Positions 44,025 through 53,147 are shown, counted from the stretch's first letter. The stretch is 64,000 nucleotides of DNA from Blautia faecicola (GCF_004123145.1 NZ_SDKC01000001.1:440001-504000), one strand, 5' to 3'. Translations and numbers: made by a program. Notes: a model not told the origin generated them from the sequence alone.

Positions 44025-44040
44025 TTTAAAACGTTTGTTA

Positions 44041-44080
44041 TACCGCTACCAGGAAACTGGTGGCGGTTTTCTTGTTTAGA
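44041..44080 (+). terminator. terminator of rpsF-ssb-rpsR
   Basis: ACCGCTACCAG and CTGGTGGCGGT pair (one G-U) around GAAA, followed by TTTTC. The remaining bases up to 44268 hold a TATAAT near 44114 as the likely gdpP promoter. Confidence 0.8.
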
Positions 44081-44268
44081 AAGAAAAGACTTTTTTCTTT
44101 GTGCGGGAAATGGTATAATAGGAGAGTAATTTGGCAGTCTGCCCTTTTCTGACAGGTTGCCGGAAAATCATACCTTTTCTGAATGTGGAAAAGGTGTACT
44201 TGAAAAGGAGATATTTCCTTAGAAGGGATAAAGAACCGAAAGGGAAAGATCGATGATAGGTACAGAGT

Positions 44269-46314
44269 ATGAAAGATGGAATTAAGTTGAAGGGTCAGCT
44301 GGCAACCTATATGCGATGGCCGTTTGTTCTGACGCTGCTTCTGGTGGTGATGGATGTATTATTGTACACGGTCAGCTGGAAGGCAGGAGGAATTGGTACC
44401 ATATTTACGGCGGTGTATCTGTTACTTGGTATTCTGCTGTATTTTCATAGGAGACCGGTGATCCTGAACGAACTGATTTCCTTTGCTACCCAGTACGGAC
44501 AGGTGCAGAAGAGTCTGATGAAGAATTTTGCACTGCCCTATGCACTGCTGGACGCAGAAGGAAAGATCCTCTGGATGAACGATGAATTCCTTTATCTGAC
44601 GGGAAAAGACCAGAAGTACCGGAAGTTTATCGGAAATATTTTTCCGGAGGTGACGATGAACAAACTTCCCATGCCGGAGGAAGTAAGAGATCTTGAGATC
44701 GCATATCAGGATCACGATTTCCGGCTGAACATGCGAAGAGTCGAGATCGATGAACTGCTTGATGGTTCTCAGATTATCGATGCGGATGCAGAAAAGAATT
44801 ATCTGATCGCAGCGTATCTTTTTGATGAGACAGAACTGAAAAAGTATATGCGAAAGAACAAAGAAGAACAGCTGGTGACGGGTCTTCTGTATCTGGATAA
44901 TTATGAAGAGGCGTTAGAGAGCGTTGAAGAGGTCAGAAGTTCTCTGCTGATCGCGCTGATTGACCGTAAGATCAACAAGTATTTTGCTGCGATTGACGGT
45001 GTGGTGAAAAAACTGGAGAAAGATAAGTATTTTCTGGTCATGCGGCGCAAATCGCTGGAACAGTTAAAAGAAAAGAAATTTAATATTCTGGAAGAAGTCA
45101 AATCCGTAAATATCGGAAATGAGATGGCAGTGACCATCAGTATCGGTATCGGAATCAACGCAGATTCGTTTGCCCATACTTCCGAAGCGGCGCGGATCGC
45201 GATGGAACTGGCGCTTGGACGAGGCGGTGACCAGGTTGTTATCAAAGAAGGCAACAACATCACGTATTTTGGCGGTAAATCTCAGATGATGGAAAAGACC
45301 ACAAGGGTAAAAGCCAGAGTCAAGGCACATGCGCTGAAAGAGTTTATGAGCAGCAAGGACAAGATTGTGGTTATGGGTCATAAGATCACGGATGTGGACT
45401 CTTTCGGGGCGGCGATCGGTATCTACCGGGCGGCGAGAACCCTGGAGAAGAAAGCCTACATCGTAATCAACAATCCGACCTCATCGATCCGTCCGCTGAT
45501 GGATGGATTCCTGCACAGCCAGGACTATGATTCCCGGATGTTTGTGACAAGTCATGAGGCGAAAGAGATCGTGGATGATAACACCGTGGTTGTCGTAGTA
45601 GATACGAACCGGCCGAGTTACACGGAATGCGAAGATCTTCTGTATATGACGAAGACGATCGTAGTTCTCGATCATCACAGACAGAACAAGGATATTATCC
45701 AGAATGCGGTACTGTCTTACATCGAGCCGTATGCATCGTCAGCCTGTGAGATGGTTGCAGAGATCCTGCAGTATTTTTCCGATGGTATCCGGATCCGGAA
45801 TATCGAAGCGGACAGCCTGTATGCGGGTATCATGATCGACACCAACAATTTCCTTACCAAAACCGGTGTCCGTACCTTTGAGGCGGCGGCTTTCCTGCGT
45901 CGGTGCGGTGCGGATGTGACGAGGGTAAGAAAGATGTTCCGGGAGCATGTAGAAGATTACCGTGCCAAAGGAGAAGCAATCCGAAATGCGGAACTGTTCC
46001 GGGATCATTTTGCAATCTCTGTGTGTCCGAGCGAGGGACTGGACAGTCCTACCGTGGTCGGTGCGCAGGCGGCAAATGAGTTATTGAATATTATCGGCGT
46101 CAAGGCATCCTTTGTGTTGACGGATTATCGCAATACGATCTATATCAGTGCCAGATCGATCGATGAAATCAATGTACAGATTGTGATGGAACGTCTCGGC
46201 GGCGGTGGACATCTGAACATCGCAGGCGCGCAGCTGGAGCATTACTCCATCGCGGAAGCCAGAGATGTACTGAAACAGACTTTACAGAAAATGCTAGATG
46301 AAGGAGATATATAA
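44269..46314 (+). CDS. gdpP: cyclic-di-AMP phosphodiesterase GdpP
   Basis: A 681-residue membrane enzyme that hydrolyses c-di-AMP to pApA. Two N-terminal helices (about 17-65) are followed by a PAS-like domain (about 80-160), a degenerate GGDEF domain (about 175-310, with no GGDEF sequence) and DHH-DHHA1 domains from about 345. Metal-binding motifs are [31 protein letters not shown] and [25 protein letters not shown] is the DHHA1 nucleotide loop. gdpP-rplI-dnaB is the usual Firmicutes order, here with 2- and 13-base gaps. Confidence 0.96.
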   Translation: MKDGIKLKGQLATYMRWPFVLTLLLVVMDVLLYTVSWKAGGIGTIFTAVYLLLGILLYFHRRPVILNELISFATQYGQVQKSLMKNFALPYALLDAEGKILWMNDEFLYLTGKDQKYRKFIGNIFPEVTMNKLPMPEEVRDLEIAYQDHDFRLNMRRVEIDELLDGSQIIDADAEKNYLIAAYLFDETELKKYMRKNKEEQLVTGLLYLDNYEEALESVEEVRSSLLIALIDRKINKYFAAIDGVVKKLEKDKYFLVMRRKSLEQLKEKKFNILEEVKSVNIGNEMAVTISIGIGINADSFAHTSEAARIAMELALGRGGDQVVIKEGNNITYFGGKSQMMEKTTRVKARVKAHALKEFMSSKDKIVVMGHKITDVDSFGAAIGIYRAARTLEKKAYIVINNPTSSIRPLMDGFLHSQDYDSRMFVTSHEAKEIVDDNTVVVVVDTNRPSYTECEDLLYMTKTIVVLDHHRQNKDIIQNAVLSYIEPYASSACEMVAEILQYFSDGIRIRNIEADSLYAGIMIDTNNFLTKTGVRTFEAAAFLRRCGADVTRVRKMFREHVEDYRAKGEAIRNAELFRDHFAISVCPSEGLDSPTVVGAQAANELLNIIGVKASFVLTDYRNTIYISARSIDEINVQIVMERLGGGGHLNIAGAQLEHYSIAEARDVLKQTLQKMLDEGDI

Positions 46315-46316
46315 AG

Positions 46317-46763
46317 ATGAAAGTTATTTTGCTTGAAGATGTAAAAAGTCTTGGAAAAAAAGGACAGATTGTCAATGTAAGTGACGGATATGCAAGAAAT
46401 CTTCTGCTTCCGAAAAAACTGGGTGTGGAAGCTACCGGAAAGAATATGAACGATCTGAAACTGCAGAAAGCACATGAAGATAAAGTGGCACAGGAAAATC
46501 TGGATGCTGCAAAAGCATTTGCAGAAGAACTGAAAGACAAACAGGTGGATGTAGGAATCAAAGTAGGAGAGGGCGGAAGAACCTTCGGCTCTATCTCTGC
46601 AAAAGAGATCGCAGAAGCAGCAAAAGCACAGCTGGGTTATGAACTGGACAAAAAGAAATTGCAGCTGTCTGCTCCGATCAAAGAACTGGGAACAACCATG
46701 GTGCCGATCAAGTTACATCCGAAGGTAACCGGTGAACTGAAGGTTGTAGTAAAAGAAGCATAG
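46317..46763 (+). CDS. rplI: 50S ribosomal protein L9
   Basis: A 148-residue L9: N-terminal RNA-binding domain [20 protein letters not shown] with the rRNA-contacting [14 protein letters not shown], a long connecting helix (about 41-75) and a C-terminal domain with [15 protein letters not shown]. It begins two bases after the gdpP stop, with its ribosome site GAAGGAGATATATAAAG inside gdpP. Confidence 0.98.
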   Translation: MKVILLEDVKSLGKKGQIVNVSDGYARNLLLPKKLGVEATGKNMNDLKLQKAHEDKVAQENLDAAKAFAEELKDKQVDVGIKVGEGGRTFGSISAKEIAEAAKAQLGYELDKKKLQLSAPIKELGTTMVPIKLHPKVTGELKVVVKEA

Positions 46764-46776
46764 GAGGAATTCTTCC

Positions 46777-48111
46777 GTGGAAGAAGAACTGATTAAACGA
46801 ATTCTGCCCCACAGCGATGATGCGGAGCGCTCTGTCATCGGTTGTATGATGATGAACCGTGAGGCAATCATGATCGCTTCCGAGATCCTGAACGGGGATG
46901 AATTCTATCGACAGCAGATGGGAATCGTTTTTGATTCCATGGTGGAATTATATAACGAAGGAAAACCGGTGGATTTTGTCACACTTCCGGAAAAATTAAA
47001 GGAAAAAGATGTTCCGCCGGAGATCAGCAGCATGGAATTTGCCAAAGATCTGCTGACAGCGGTACCGACTTCGGCGAATGTGGGACATTATGCAAAAATC
47101 GTCAGGGAAAAAGCGATGCTTCGCCGGCTGATCAAGATGAACGAAGATATCGCCAATACCTGTTATCTGGATAAGGAACCGGTGGAAGAGATCATGGAGG
47201 ATACGGAAAAGCAGTTATTTCAGCTGTTGCAGACCCGTACCGGCGGTGATTATGTTCCGATCCGGCAGGTCGTGTTAAATGCATTGGAGACGATTGAAAA
47301 GGCTTCTCAGACGAAGGGAACGGTAACAGGAATCCCGACGGGTTTTGTGGATCTGGACTATAAAACTTCCGGTTTGCAGCCTTCGGATTTTATTCTGGTG
47401 GCAGCCCGTCCTTCTATGGGTAAGACAGCATTCGTCCTGAATATGGCACAGTACATGGCATTTCGAAAGGACAAATCCGTAGCGATCTTTTCCCTGGAGA
47501 TGAGTAAGGAACAGCTGGTAAACCGTCTGTTCTCTCTGGAATCGAAAGTGGATTCGCAGAAGATCCGTACCGGAAGTCTGGAAGATGAAGACTGGGCGAA
47601 GCTGATTGAGGGAGCCGGTGTGATCGGCAATTCCCGCCTGATCATCGATGATACACCGGGTATCTCGATCTCGGAACTGCGTTCCAAATGCAGAAAGTTC
47701 AAGCTGGAACAGGGACTTGACATTATCATCATCGACTACTTACAGTTGATGTCCGGCAGCGGCCGTGGCGGTGATTCCCGTCAGCAGGAGATTTCCGATA
47801 TCTCCCGTGCACTGAAGGGAGTAGCCAGAGAGCTGAATGTTCCGGTAGTTGCCCTGTCGCAGCTGAGCCGTGCGGTAGAAAAACGAGACGACAAGCGTCC
47901 GATGCTTTCCGACCTTCGAGAATCGGGAGCCATCGAGCAGGATGCCGATGTGGTTATGTTCATCTATCGTGATGACTACTATAATAAAGATACAGAAAAT
48001 AAAAATATGGCGGAAATCATCATAGCCAAACAGCGAAACGGCCCGATTGGTACGGTAAACCTGGTATGGATGCCGGAATACACGCGGTTCGTCAACGCGA
48101 AAAAGGACTAA
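46777..48111 (+). CDS. dnaB: replicative DNA helicase DnaB
   Basis: A 444-residue hexameric helicase. The N-terminal primase-interacting domain starts LPHSDDAERSVIGCMMMN. The RecA-like motor has Walker A ARPSMGKTAFVLNMA (about 209), Walker B IIIIDYLQLMSG and the arginine-finger region LRESGAIEQDADVVMFIYR. It starts at GTG 46777, fixed by AGGAGGAATTCTTCC. No intein is inserted, although dnaB is a common intein site. Confidence 0.98.
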   Translation: MEEELIKRILPHSDDAERSVIGCMMMNREAIMIASEILNGDEFYRQQMGIVFDSMVELYNEGKPVDFVTLPEKLKEKDVPPEISSMEFAKDLLTAVPTSANVGHYAKIVREKAMLRRLIKMNEDIANTCYLDKEPVEEIMEDTEKQLFQLLQTRTGGDYVPIRQVVLNALETIEKASQTKGTVTGIPTGFVDLDYKTSGLQPSDFILVAARPSMGKTAFVLNMAQYMAFRKDKSVAIFSLEMSKEQLVNRLFSLESKVDSQKIRTGSLEDEDWAKLIEGAGVIGNSRLIIDDTPGISISELRSKCRKFKLEQGLDIIIIDYLQLMSGSGRGGDSRQQEISDISRALKGVARELNVPVVALSQLSRAVEKRDDKRPMLSDLRESGAIEQDADVVMFIYRDDYYNKDTENKNMAEIIIAKQRNGPIGTVNLVWMPEYTRFVNAKKD

Positions 48112-48130
48112 AGAAGGCGAAGAGATTTTC

Positions 48131-48177
48131 TTGTAAAGTACCTCCTGCATGCTCTATAATGAGTGCAGGAGGTACTT
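48131..48177 (+). promoter_or_regulatory. promoter inside an SD-hiding hairpin
   Basis: AAGTACCTCCTGCA (48136-48149) and TGCAGGAGGTACTT (48164-48177) are perfect 14-bp complements; the right arm contains the ribosome site AGGAGGT of the next gene. A promoter TTGTAA (48131-48136), 18 bp, TATAAT (48155-48160) overlaps the left arm and loop. Transcripts from it would start near 48167 and lack the left arm. Only read-through from dnaB could form the hairpin. Confidence 0.65.
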
Positions 48178-48182
48178 GTATT

Positions 48183-48749
48183 ATGAAAGAAACCAGATAC
48201 CTGATTTCCGAGACGGCAAAACTGGTTCAGGTAGAACCTCATGTACTGCGTTACTGGGAGGAAGAACTGGGATTGTCCATCAAGCGGAATGAGATGGGAC
48301 ATCGGTACTATACCGACAAAGATCTAGAGATATTTCAGAAGATCAAGGAACTGAAAAAAGAAGGCTTGCAGTTAAGGACGATCAAAGAGAAAATTCATGA
48401 GGGAGAACAGCCCCCTTCTGTAAAAGAGACGGGGATATCCGGTGAGGCGGTTTCCACACAGCGAGAGACGGGATATCCGACAGAACGGATCCAGGTGAAG
48501 ATCGTCACCCCGCAGAAGTTTCTGCCAGAGCAGCCTTCCGATAAAAGAGAAGAAAAGCAGGAAAGAAAATCCGACCGGCTGACAAAAGAAGAACGTTTTC
48601 AGGTCATTATGGAACGCCTGATTCACGATATTGAACTGAAGGAGCGAAAAGAGGGGCGATACCGCAGACTGGATGAAGCGATCCGGCGGCATCAGCAGTC
48701 CAGAAAAATGGTCGCTGCCACACAGGAGAACCGCAAGAAGAAAAAGTAA
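48183..48749 (+). CDS. MerR-like DNA-binding protein with charged C-terminal tail
   Basis: A 188-residue protein. Residues about 5-72 form a MerR-type winged helix (YLISETAKLVQVEPHVLRYW, GHRYYTDKDLEIFQKIKELK). The remaining 115 residues are rich in Lys, Arg, Glu and Gln and probably helical, ending in RKKKK, with no ligand domain. The layout resembles Bacillus RacA more than classical MerR activators. A DNA-organising role is possible; this is only analogy. ATG at 48183 follows CAGGAGGTACTTGTATT. Confidence 0.82.
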   Translation: MKETRYLISETAKLVQVEPHVLRYWEEELGLSIKRNEMGHRYYTDKDLEIFQKIKELKKEGLQLRTIKEKIHEGEQPPSVKETGISGEAVSTQRETGYPTERIQVKIVTPQKFLPEQPSDKREEKQERKSDRLTKEERFQVIMERLIHDIELKERKEGRYRRLDEAIRRHQQSRKMVAATQENRKKKK

Positions 48750-48750
48750 A

Positions 48751-48788
48751 AAAAGGAGCTGCACACGAAACCGTGTACAGCTCCTTTT
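48751..48788. terminator. bidirectional terminator, MerR-like / ferredoxin
   Basis: AAAAGGAGCTGCACACG and CGTGTACAGCTCCTTTT pair with one mismatch between two convergent genes. Confidence 0.85.
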
Positions 48789-48821
48789 CCGCGCGGAAAT
48801 AATTATATTCAAAAATAATAA

Positions 48822-48992
48822 TTATTCTTCAACGATAGCTTCTGTAGGACAGACACCTGCACAGGTACCACATTCTACACAAGTATCAGCATCGATAACA
48901 TATTTTCCATCACCTTCGCTGATAGCTTCTACTGGACATTCACCAGCGCATGTTCCACATGCTACACATTCGTCAGAAATTACATATGCCAT
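48822..48992 (-). CDS. 2[4Fe-4S] ferredoxin
   Basis: A 56-residue clostridial-type ferredoxin. Both clusters are complete: CVACGTCAGECPVEAI near 9-24 and CVECGTCAGVCPTEAI near 38-53. It starts MAYVISDE and ends IVEE. AAGGAGGATTTGTATT precedes ATG on the minus strand. Such proteins carry low-potential electrons between pyruvate:ferredoxin oxidoreductase, hydrogenase and Rnf-like complexes. Single-gene unit. Confidence 0.97.
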   Translation of the reverse strand: MAYVISDECVACGTCAGECPVEAISEGDGKYVIDADTCVECGTCAGVCPTEAIVEE

Positions 48993-49226
48993 AATACAAA
49001 TCCTCCTTTTCGTATATTGCCGATGCTCTCTCGGCTATATGCTCATTCTAATATAAGTGGTGGCGGATTACAAGTACAAATTTACATACAATCCGAGTTG
49101 TTTGTATGATTTTTTGATACATCAAAAACGAACAAAAATTAGTTGTGACGAAGTCACTAATACAACAGTTGCTTCCGGGGAAAAATGGTATTATAATGTG
49201 CGTATCACAGGAAAGGAGATAAAAAG

Positions 49227-49427
49227 ATGAGAAAAATTTCCAAAGATATGATTATTGCCGATCTGGTAGCGATCGATCAGAATATCATCGTAATTTTAAT
49301 GCGCGCCGGCATGCACTGCATCGGCTGCCCGTCAGCTCAGGGAGAGACTCTGGAAGAAGCAGCAATGGTTCACGGACTGGACGCAGACCTGCTGGTAGAT
49401 CAGATTAACGATTATCTGGCACAGTAA
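49227..49427 (+). CDS. DUF1858 small redox-type protein (paralogue 2)
   Basis: A 66-residue protein very like the one at 17.25 kb: both have MRAGMHCIGCPS / MQAGMHCVGCPS, the MVHGLDAD stretch and a helical end. The CX2C pair is kept. AAAGGAGATAAAAAG precedes ATG. Function is unknown. A promoter with TATAAT (GTATTATAATGTG near 49190) is plausible. Transcribed towards mecA. Confidence 0.87.
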   Translation: MRKISKDMIIADLVAIDQNIIVILMRAGMHCIGCPSAQGETLEEAAMVHGLDADLLVDQINDYLAQ

Positions 49428-49442
49428 GGAAGAAAGAAAATC

Positions 49443-49488
49443 AAAATTGGTCCACTGGATCAATGATGAATATGAAATGTAACAAAAA
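49443..49488 (-). repeat. post-terminator palindrome element, copy 4
   Basis: On the minus strand GTTACATTTCATATTCATC is followed by a palindrome (49445-49465, ATTGATCC / GGACCAATT) and TTTGA, in the standard orientation behind the leftward terminator. Confidence 0.75.
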
Positions 49489-49546
49489 AGAAACGACAGG
49501 ATCGTAAGATTCTTCCTGCCGTTTCTTTTTTGTTACATTTCATATT
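49470..49546. terminator. bidirectional terminator with 32-bp arms, DUF1858 / mecA
   Basis: Arms 49470-49501 and 49515-49546 are inverted repeats with a single A-C mismatch over 32 bp. The inner part (GAAACGACAGGA / TCCTGCCGTTTC) is the terminator stem, with A6 and T6 runs. The outer part repeats ATATGAAATGTAAC on both sides. Confidence 0.85.
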
Positions 49547-49552
49547 AGAAAA

Positions 49553-50368
49553 TTACACATTCAACAATAACAGCTGCTGTAATGCCTGATCAGCTACCAG
49601 AACTTCCACGTGCTCTTTGAGGTAAGCCTCCGTTGCTGCGGTGCAGGCTTTGCCGGTACCATATTCGGAGAGCATGTTGCAGACTCTGTTAAAGTTCTCC
49701 GGAGTCATGCCGGTCTGATGAAGAATCAGCACATAAGCAGTTTCGCGGTCTTTGTAGAGTGTATTTACTCCGGTGTACCAGCCGTTCAGAGCGGCGGCCG
49801 CCCGGATGACAGTATCCAGACTGGAGAACGTGAAGATACGGGTCAGATCCGGACGGGTCTGTGCGGTATTATTTTCCTCTGTTTCTCCGTCAGCGTGTGT
49901 CTCTTCGCCTTCCGGCTGAATCTTTGTTTTTCTGTCAGAGGAAACATCCTCTTTCTTTTTCGCAGAAGAAGCCGATGACTTTTTGAGACGGCCTTCACAT
50001 AACTTCTGGAAGAGATCCAAAATATCATCCGCGCCTGCAACGGACGGTTCCTCGGTCTGAGAAGGAGCCGCATCATCTGCACCAGGTGCGAACTTGGAAA
50101 AACGGGTGTCGAGTTCTTCCGGATCTTCCACTTTTGTGATGATCAGTACGATGCTGTCCGGTGTGATCGGGATCGCTTCGATCATCAAAGGAACGTTATC
50201 CGCTTCAAATCCAAACTGATCCTGTGCCTGAAGCATCATGTCACGGAAAAGATCTTTTGCCTTTTCGGATCCGTAAGCCAGCTCGCTTAATTTTAACTGG
50301 CGGTCTGCCAGATCTTCGCTGGTCAGTGTGCAGCGAATCTGAGTATCATTAATTTTTTCTATTTTCAC
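49553..50368 (-). CDS. mecA: adaptor protein MecA
   Basis: A 271-residue ClpC adaptor. The N-terminal target-binding domain begins MKIEKINDTQIRCTLTSEDL and covers about 85 residues. A long acidic, Ser/Lys-rich linker follows, and the C-terminal ClpC-binding domain ends ALQQLLLLNV. GTG at 50368 gives the family's standard start, with AGTAAGGATG suitably spaced. An ATG at 50395 would add nine residues and cannot be excluded. It targets proteins to ClpCP; competence regulation is the known Bacillus role but is not implied here. Confidence 0.92.
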   Translation of the reverse strand: MKIEKINDTQIRCTLTSEDLADRQLKLSELAYGSEKAKDLFRDMMLQAQDQFGFEADNVPLMIEAIPITPDSIVLIITKVEDPEELDTRFSKFAPGADDAAPSQTEEPSVAGADDILDLFQKLCEGRLKKSSASSAKKKEDVSSDRKTKIQPEGEETHADGETEENNTAQTRPDLTRIFTFSSLDTVIRAAAALNGWYTGVNTLYKDRETAYVLILHQTGMTPENFNRVCNMLSEYGTGKACTAATEAYLKEHVEVLVADQALQQLLLLNV

Positions 50369-50395
50369 AGATATCACATCCTTACTATCAACCAT

Positions 50396-50900
50396 TGATC
50401 CTGTCTGAAAGACAGGTATATAGAATCACTTTTATTATATACTATATGCAAACCGGATGTAAAGGATTAAAATCTTATGGTTTACAAACCTTTTATAAGA
50501 TGAAATGTATAAAAATATCGAAAAATAAAAGAAAAATCAGAGAGAATACATAATATATTATAAAAAGTTAATAAATTTCCGATAAAATTGTAATGTTTTT
50601 CTTGCATTACGATAAAAATCAGGTATAATAAAGGACAGAAAAGGTGGCACGGTTCCGAGAAAGGATGTGAGGCCGGCCACTGTTTTGAAAATCTATATCA
50701 TATCAAAAACGTTTCAACTATTTATAATTCTACTCAATTCATAAGACGTATAATTTCGTATTTCCCCAAGTGTAACAAATGAATGTGATTAAGTTTAATT
50801 GCTGGGACGAGTGTCATCTTTTCAAAAAATAATGGTGCTGTGCACTTAAGAAAGGATCTATATATCACAAAAGAAAATATGAACAAAGGAAAATGAAACT
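50396..50900. other. intergenic region with candidate leader or small RNA
   Basis: A rightward promoter, TTGCAT with TATAAT 16 bp later, lies near 50604-50630. The RNA would then run about 270 bases before the 79-residue gene. Its start can fold (GGTGGC...GCCGGCCAC, about 50644-50681). The middle is AT-rich, with nothing recognised. Confidence 0.4.
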
Positions 50901-51140
50901 ATGAAAAATGAAAAGAAGCAAAAAGACGATTTCCGTAAGGAACTGGATGCCTATCAGGCGCAGGGAATTCCGCTGTGGCTGGACGGAGAACCGAGCAGTC
51001 CAAAGGAGATCTGGAAAGCCCATAAGATCGCGGAGGATGTCTCCTATATGAGAGATTATGTCCCGGATCCTGAGGGAAGACTGCTCAGACTGGAGTTTGA
51101 TGCGGTGAAGAAAGAAGATGGTTATCCACAGAAATCGTAA
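50901..51140 (+). CDS. small hydrophilic protein, function unknown
   Basis: A 79-residue charged protein (MKNEKKQKDDFRKELDAYQA, GIPLWLDGEPSSPKEIWK, YMRDYVPDPEGRLLRLEFD). It has no membrane segment and no cysteine, and I recognise no family. Codon use is like that of its neighbours, and the reading frame is closed by a hairpin soon after. The ribosome site AAAGGAAAATGAAACT is weak and rather far from ATG. A long leader precedes it. Confidence 0.6.
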   Translation: MKNEKKQKDDFRKELDAYQAQGIPLWLDGEPSSPKEIWKAHKIAEDVSYMRDYVPDPEGRLLRLEFDAVKKEDGYPQKS

Positions 51141-51232
51141 AGGAAAAGAGGAAACTGTAGAACAGCAGATATAAATCAAAAGATCACAGGGTTCCCTCCC
51201 TTGCATGCAGAAGGCTGTTCTACACAGAAAAG

Positions 51233-51273
51233 AAGCCACAGCGGAAGAGTTCAGGTTCTTTCGACTGTGGCTT
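51233..51273 (+). terminator. hairpin behind the 79-residue gene
   Basis: AAGCCACAG and CTGTGGCTT with inner pairs CGGAAGA / TCTTTCG. The following T-run is broken (GTTGTTG), so termination may be weak. Confidence 0.65.
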
Positions 51274-51320
51274 GTTGTTGCATTGCATATCAATAATTGG
51301 TCCAGTGGACCAATTTTGAT
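51274..51320 (+). repeat. post-terminator palindrome element, copy 5 (best preserved)
   Basis: Flank GTTGTTGCATTGCATATCAAT, then a perfect palindrome at 51295-51315 with 10-bp arms AATTGGTCCA / TGGACCAATT around one central G, then TTGATT. This is the clearest copy and defines the family. Confidence 0.85.
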
Positions 51321-51427
51321 TCCGGTTGAGCGCCAGGTGCACAGAAAAAAACAAAAAAATATGTCAAAAAAAGATGACGGGAAAACATTCTGTTGTTATA
51401 ATGGGATGCAGTAGGAGGTTATCAGAC

Positions 51428-53113
51428 ATGAAGAAAAAAATAACACCGGTTGTTCTGGTGGTCGTATTGATTTTTTTGGTGATCTGTGTGGGGATTCTTT
51501 CTATATTTATTAAGAAGTATACTCCATCCGGAAAGACGATAGATGGAAAAACATATTTTCAGCTCACCGGAGATGATGAAGTCGGTCTGGTGGTGAATCA
51601 TGAGCTGGAAGATGCAAAAGTGAAAATTGTTGACGGAAGATATTATGTGGAAGATTCTGTCGTTGGTACATATATTAACAGCAGATTTTACTGGGACAGC
51701 CAGCAGCAGGTGATGCTGTATACGCTGCCGACGGAAGAATTTCAGATTACACCGGAGAGCACACAGTATGTGACTTCGTCCGGTACGCAGTCCACGGATT
51801 ATGTGATCTTAAAACAGATCGGGGACAGCTTCTATCTGGATCTGGAATTTGTGAAGCAGTATACGGATATGGATTATACTGTCTATGAGGATCCGGCGCG
51901 TGTGGTGATTCGCACAAAATGGAATGATCTGCAGCTGGTGACCGTACAGAAAAACAGTGAGATCCGCCAGAAGGGCGGCATCAAGAGTTCGATTGTCACC
52001 AAAGTGAAAAAAGATGATACGCTGTATCTGCAGGAAGAGATGGACAACTGGAGTAAGGTTTCCACGGCAGATGGTTACAGTGGCTATATCAAAAAAGAAG
52101 TGCTGTCTGATCCGGTGGATGATACGGAACTGCATGCAAGCACTGCGCCGGAATATACCAGTATCAGCAAAGATTACAAGATCAATCTTGCGTTCCATCA
52201 GGTGACAAGCATGGACGGTAATGCAACGCTGGCACAGATGGTGGCGGATGCACAGGGGGTCAATACGATTTCCCCGACCTGGTTTTCCGTGACGGACAAT
52301 AACGGTACGATCTCTTCTCTGGCAAGTGCTGATTATGTAAAACAGGCACATGAGATGGGAATGGAAGTGTGGGGACTGATCGATAATTTTAACAGTGCTA
52401 CGGATAACCTGACATTCCTGTCAAGTACAGCGGCACGGGCAAATATTATTCAACAGCTGATGGAACAGGCGGCAGCTGTGGGAATGGACGGTATCAATCT
52501 GGATTTTGAGTCCATTACAGAAGAACAGGCACCGCATTACATTCAGTTTGTAAGAGAACTCTCGATTGCCTGCCGGAACCAGGGACTTGTATTTTCCATC
52601 GATGACCCGGTTCCGACTTACAGCAGGCATTATGACAGAACGGAACAGGGAATTGTTGCGGACTATGTGATCATCATGGGATACGATGAGCATTATGCGG
52701 GAAGTACGGAGGCAGGTTCGGTGTCTTCTCTTGGATTTGTAAAAGCCGGTATTGAAGATACATTGAAGGAAGTGCCGGCACAGAAAGTGATCAATGCGAT
52801 TCCGTTTTATACCAGAGTCTGGATCCAGCCGTTTGGTGCAGGTAATCTGACAAGTGAAGTGCTTGGTATGGACGGTGCGGCAAATTATATCAGTGAACAC
52901 GGTATGGATACCTACTGGGATGACGAAGTCGGACAGAATGTGGCAAGTGTGGAAGCCGAGGATGGCATCTATACGATCTGGGTGGAAGATGAGCAGTCCA
53001 TCGGGGAGAAAATGAAACTGATTCAGGAAAACCAGCTCGCCGGAGTGGCAGAGTGGAAACTGGGATTTGAGCGGGCATCGGTATGGCCGGTGATCGCGCA
53101 GTATTTGCAGTAA
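51428..53113 (+). CDS. SH3b and GH18 domain protein, cell-wall or spore-type glycosidase
   Basis: A 561-residue exported protein. An N-terminal membrane anchor (VVLVVVLIFLVICVGILSIF) is followed by a region of about 130 residues like copper-amine-oxidase N domains, an SH3b segment near 180-235 (KKDDTLYLQEEMDNWSKVST) and a GH18 barrel from about 255. The GH18 catalytic motif GMDGINLDFESI has the DGxxxDxE acids. Similar proteins (YaaH, SleL types) cleave peptidoglycan at N-acetylglucosamine. ATG at 51428 follows AGTAGGAGGTTATCAGAC. Confidence 0.87.
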   Translation: MKKKITPVVLVVVLIFLVICVGILSIFIKKYTPSGKTIDGKTYFQLTGDDEVGLVVNHELEDAKVKIVDGRYYVEDSVVGTYINSRFYWDSQQQVMLYTLPTEEFQITPESTQYVTSSGTQSTDYVILKQIGDSFYLDLEFVKQYTDMDYTVYEDPARVVIRTKWNDLQLVTVQKNSEIRQKGGIKSSIVTKVKKDDTLYLQEEMDNWSKVSTADGYSGYIKKEVLSDPVDDTELHASTAPEYTSISKDYKINLAFHQVTSMDGNATLAQMVADAQGVNTISPTWFSVTDNNGTISSLASADYVKQAHEMGMEVWGLIDNFNSATDNLTFLSSTAARANIIQQLMEQAAAVGMDGINLDFESITEEQAPHYIQFVRELSIACRNQGLVFSIDDPVPTYSRHYDRTEQGIVADYVIIMGYDEHYAGSTEAGSVSSLGFVKAGIEDTLKEVPAQKVINAIPFYTRVWIQPFGAGNLTSEVLGMDGAANYISEHGMDTYWDDEVGQNVASVEAEDGIYTIWVEDEQSIGEKMKLIQENQLAGVAEWKLGFERASVWPVIAQYLQ

Positions 53114-53147
53114 AAGGAGTATAGACAAGAAGGGAAAGGATAAAGAC

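Noticed and set aside
46777-48111. Intein in dnaB
   Set aside because: Length and motif order are those of an uninterrupted DnaB.
48673-49056. 127-codon plus-strand frame across the MerR-like tail and ferredoxin gene
   Set aside because: It is antisense to a complete, well-supported 56-residue ferredoxin.
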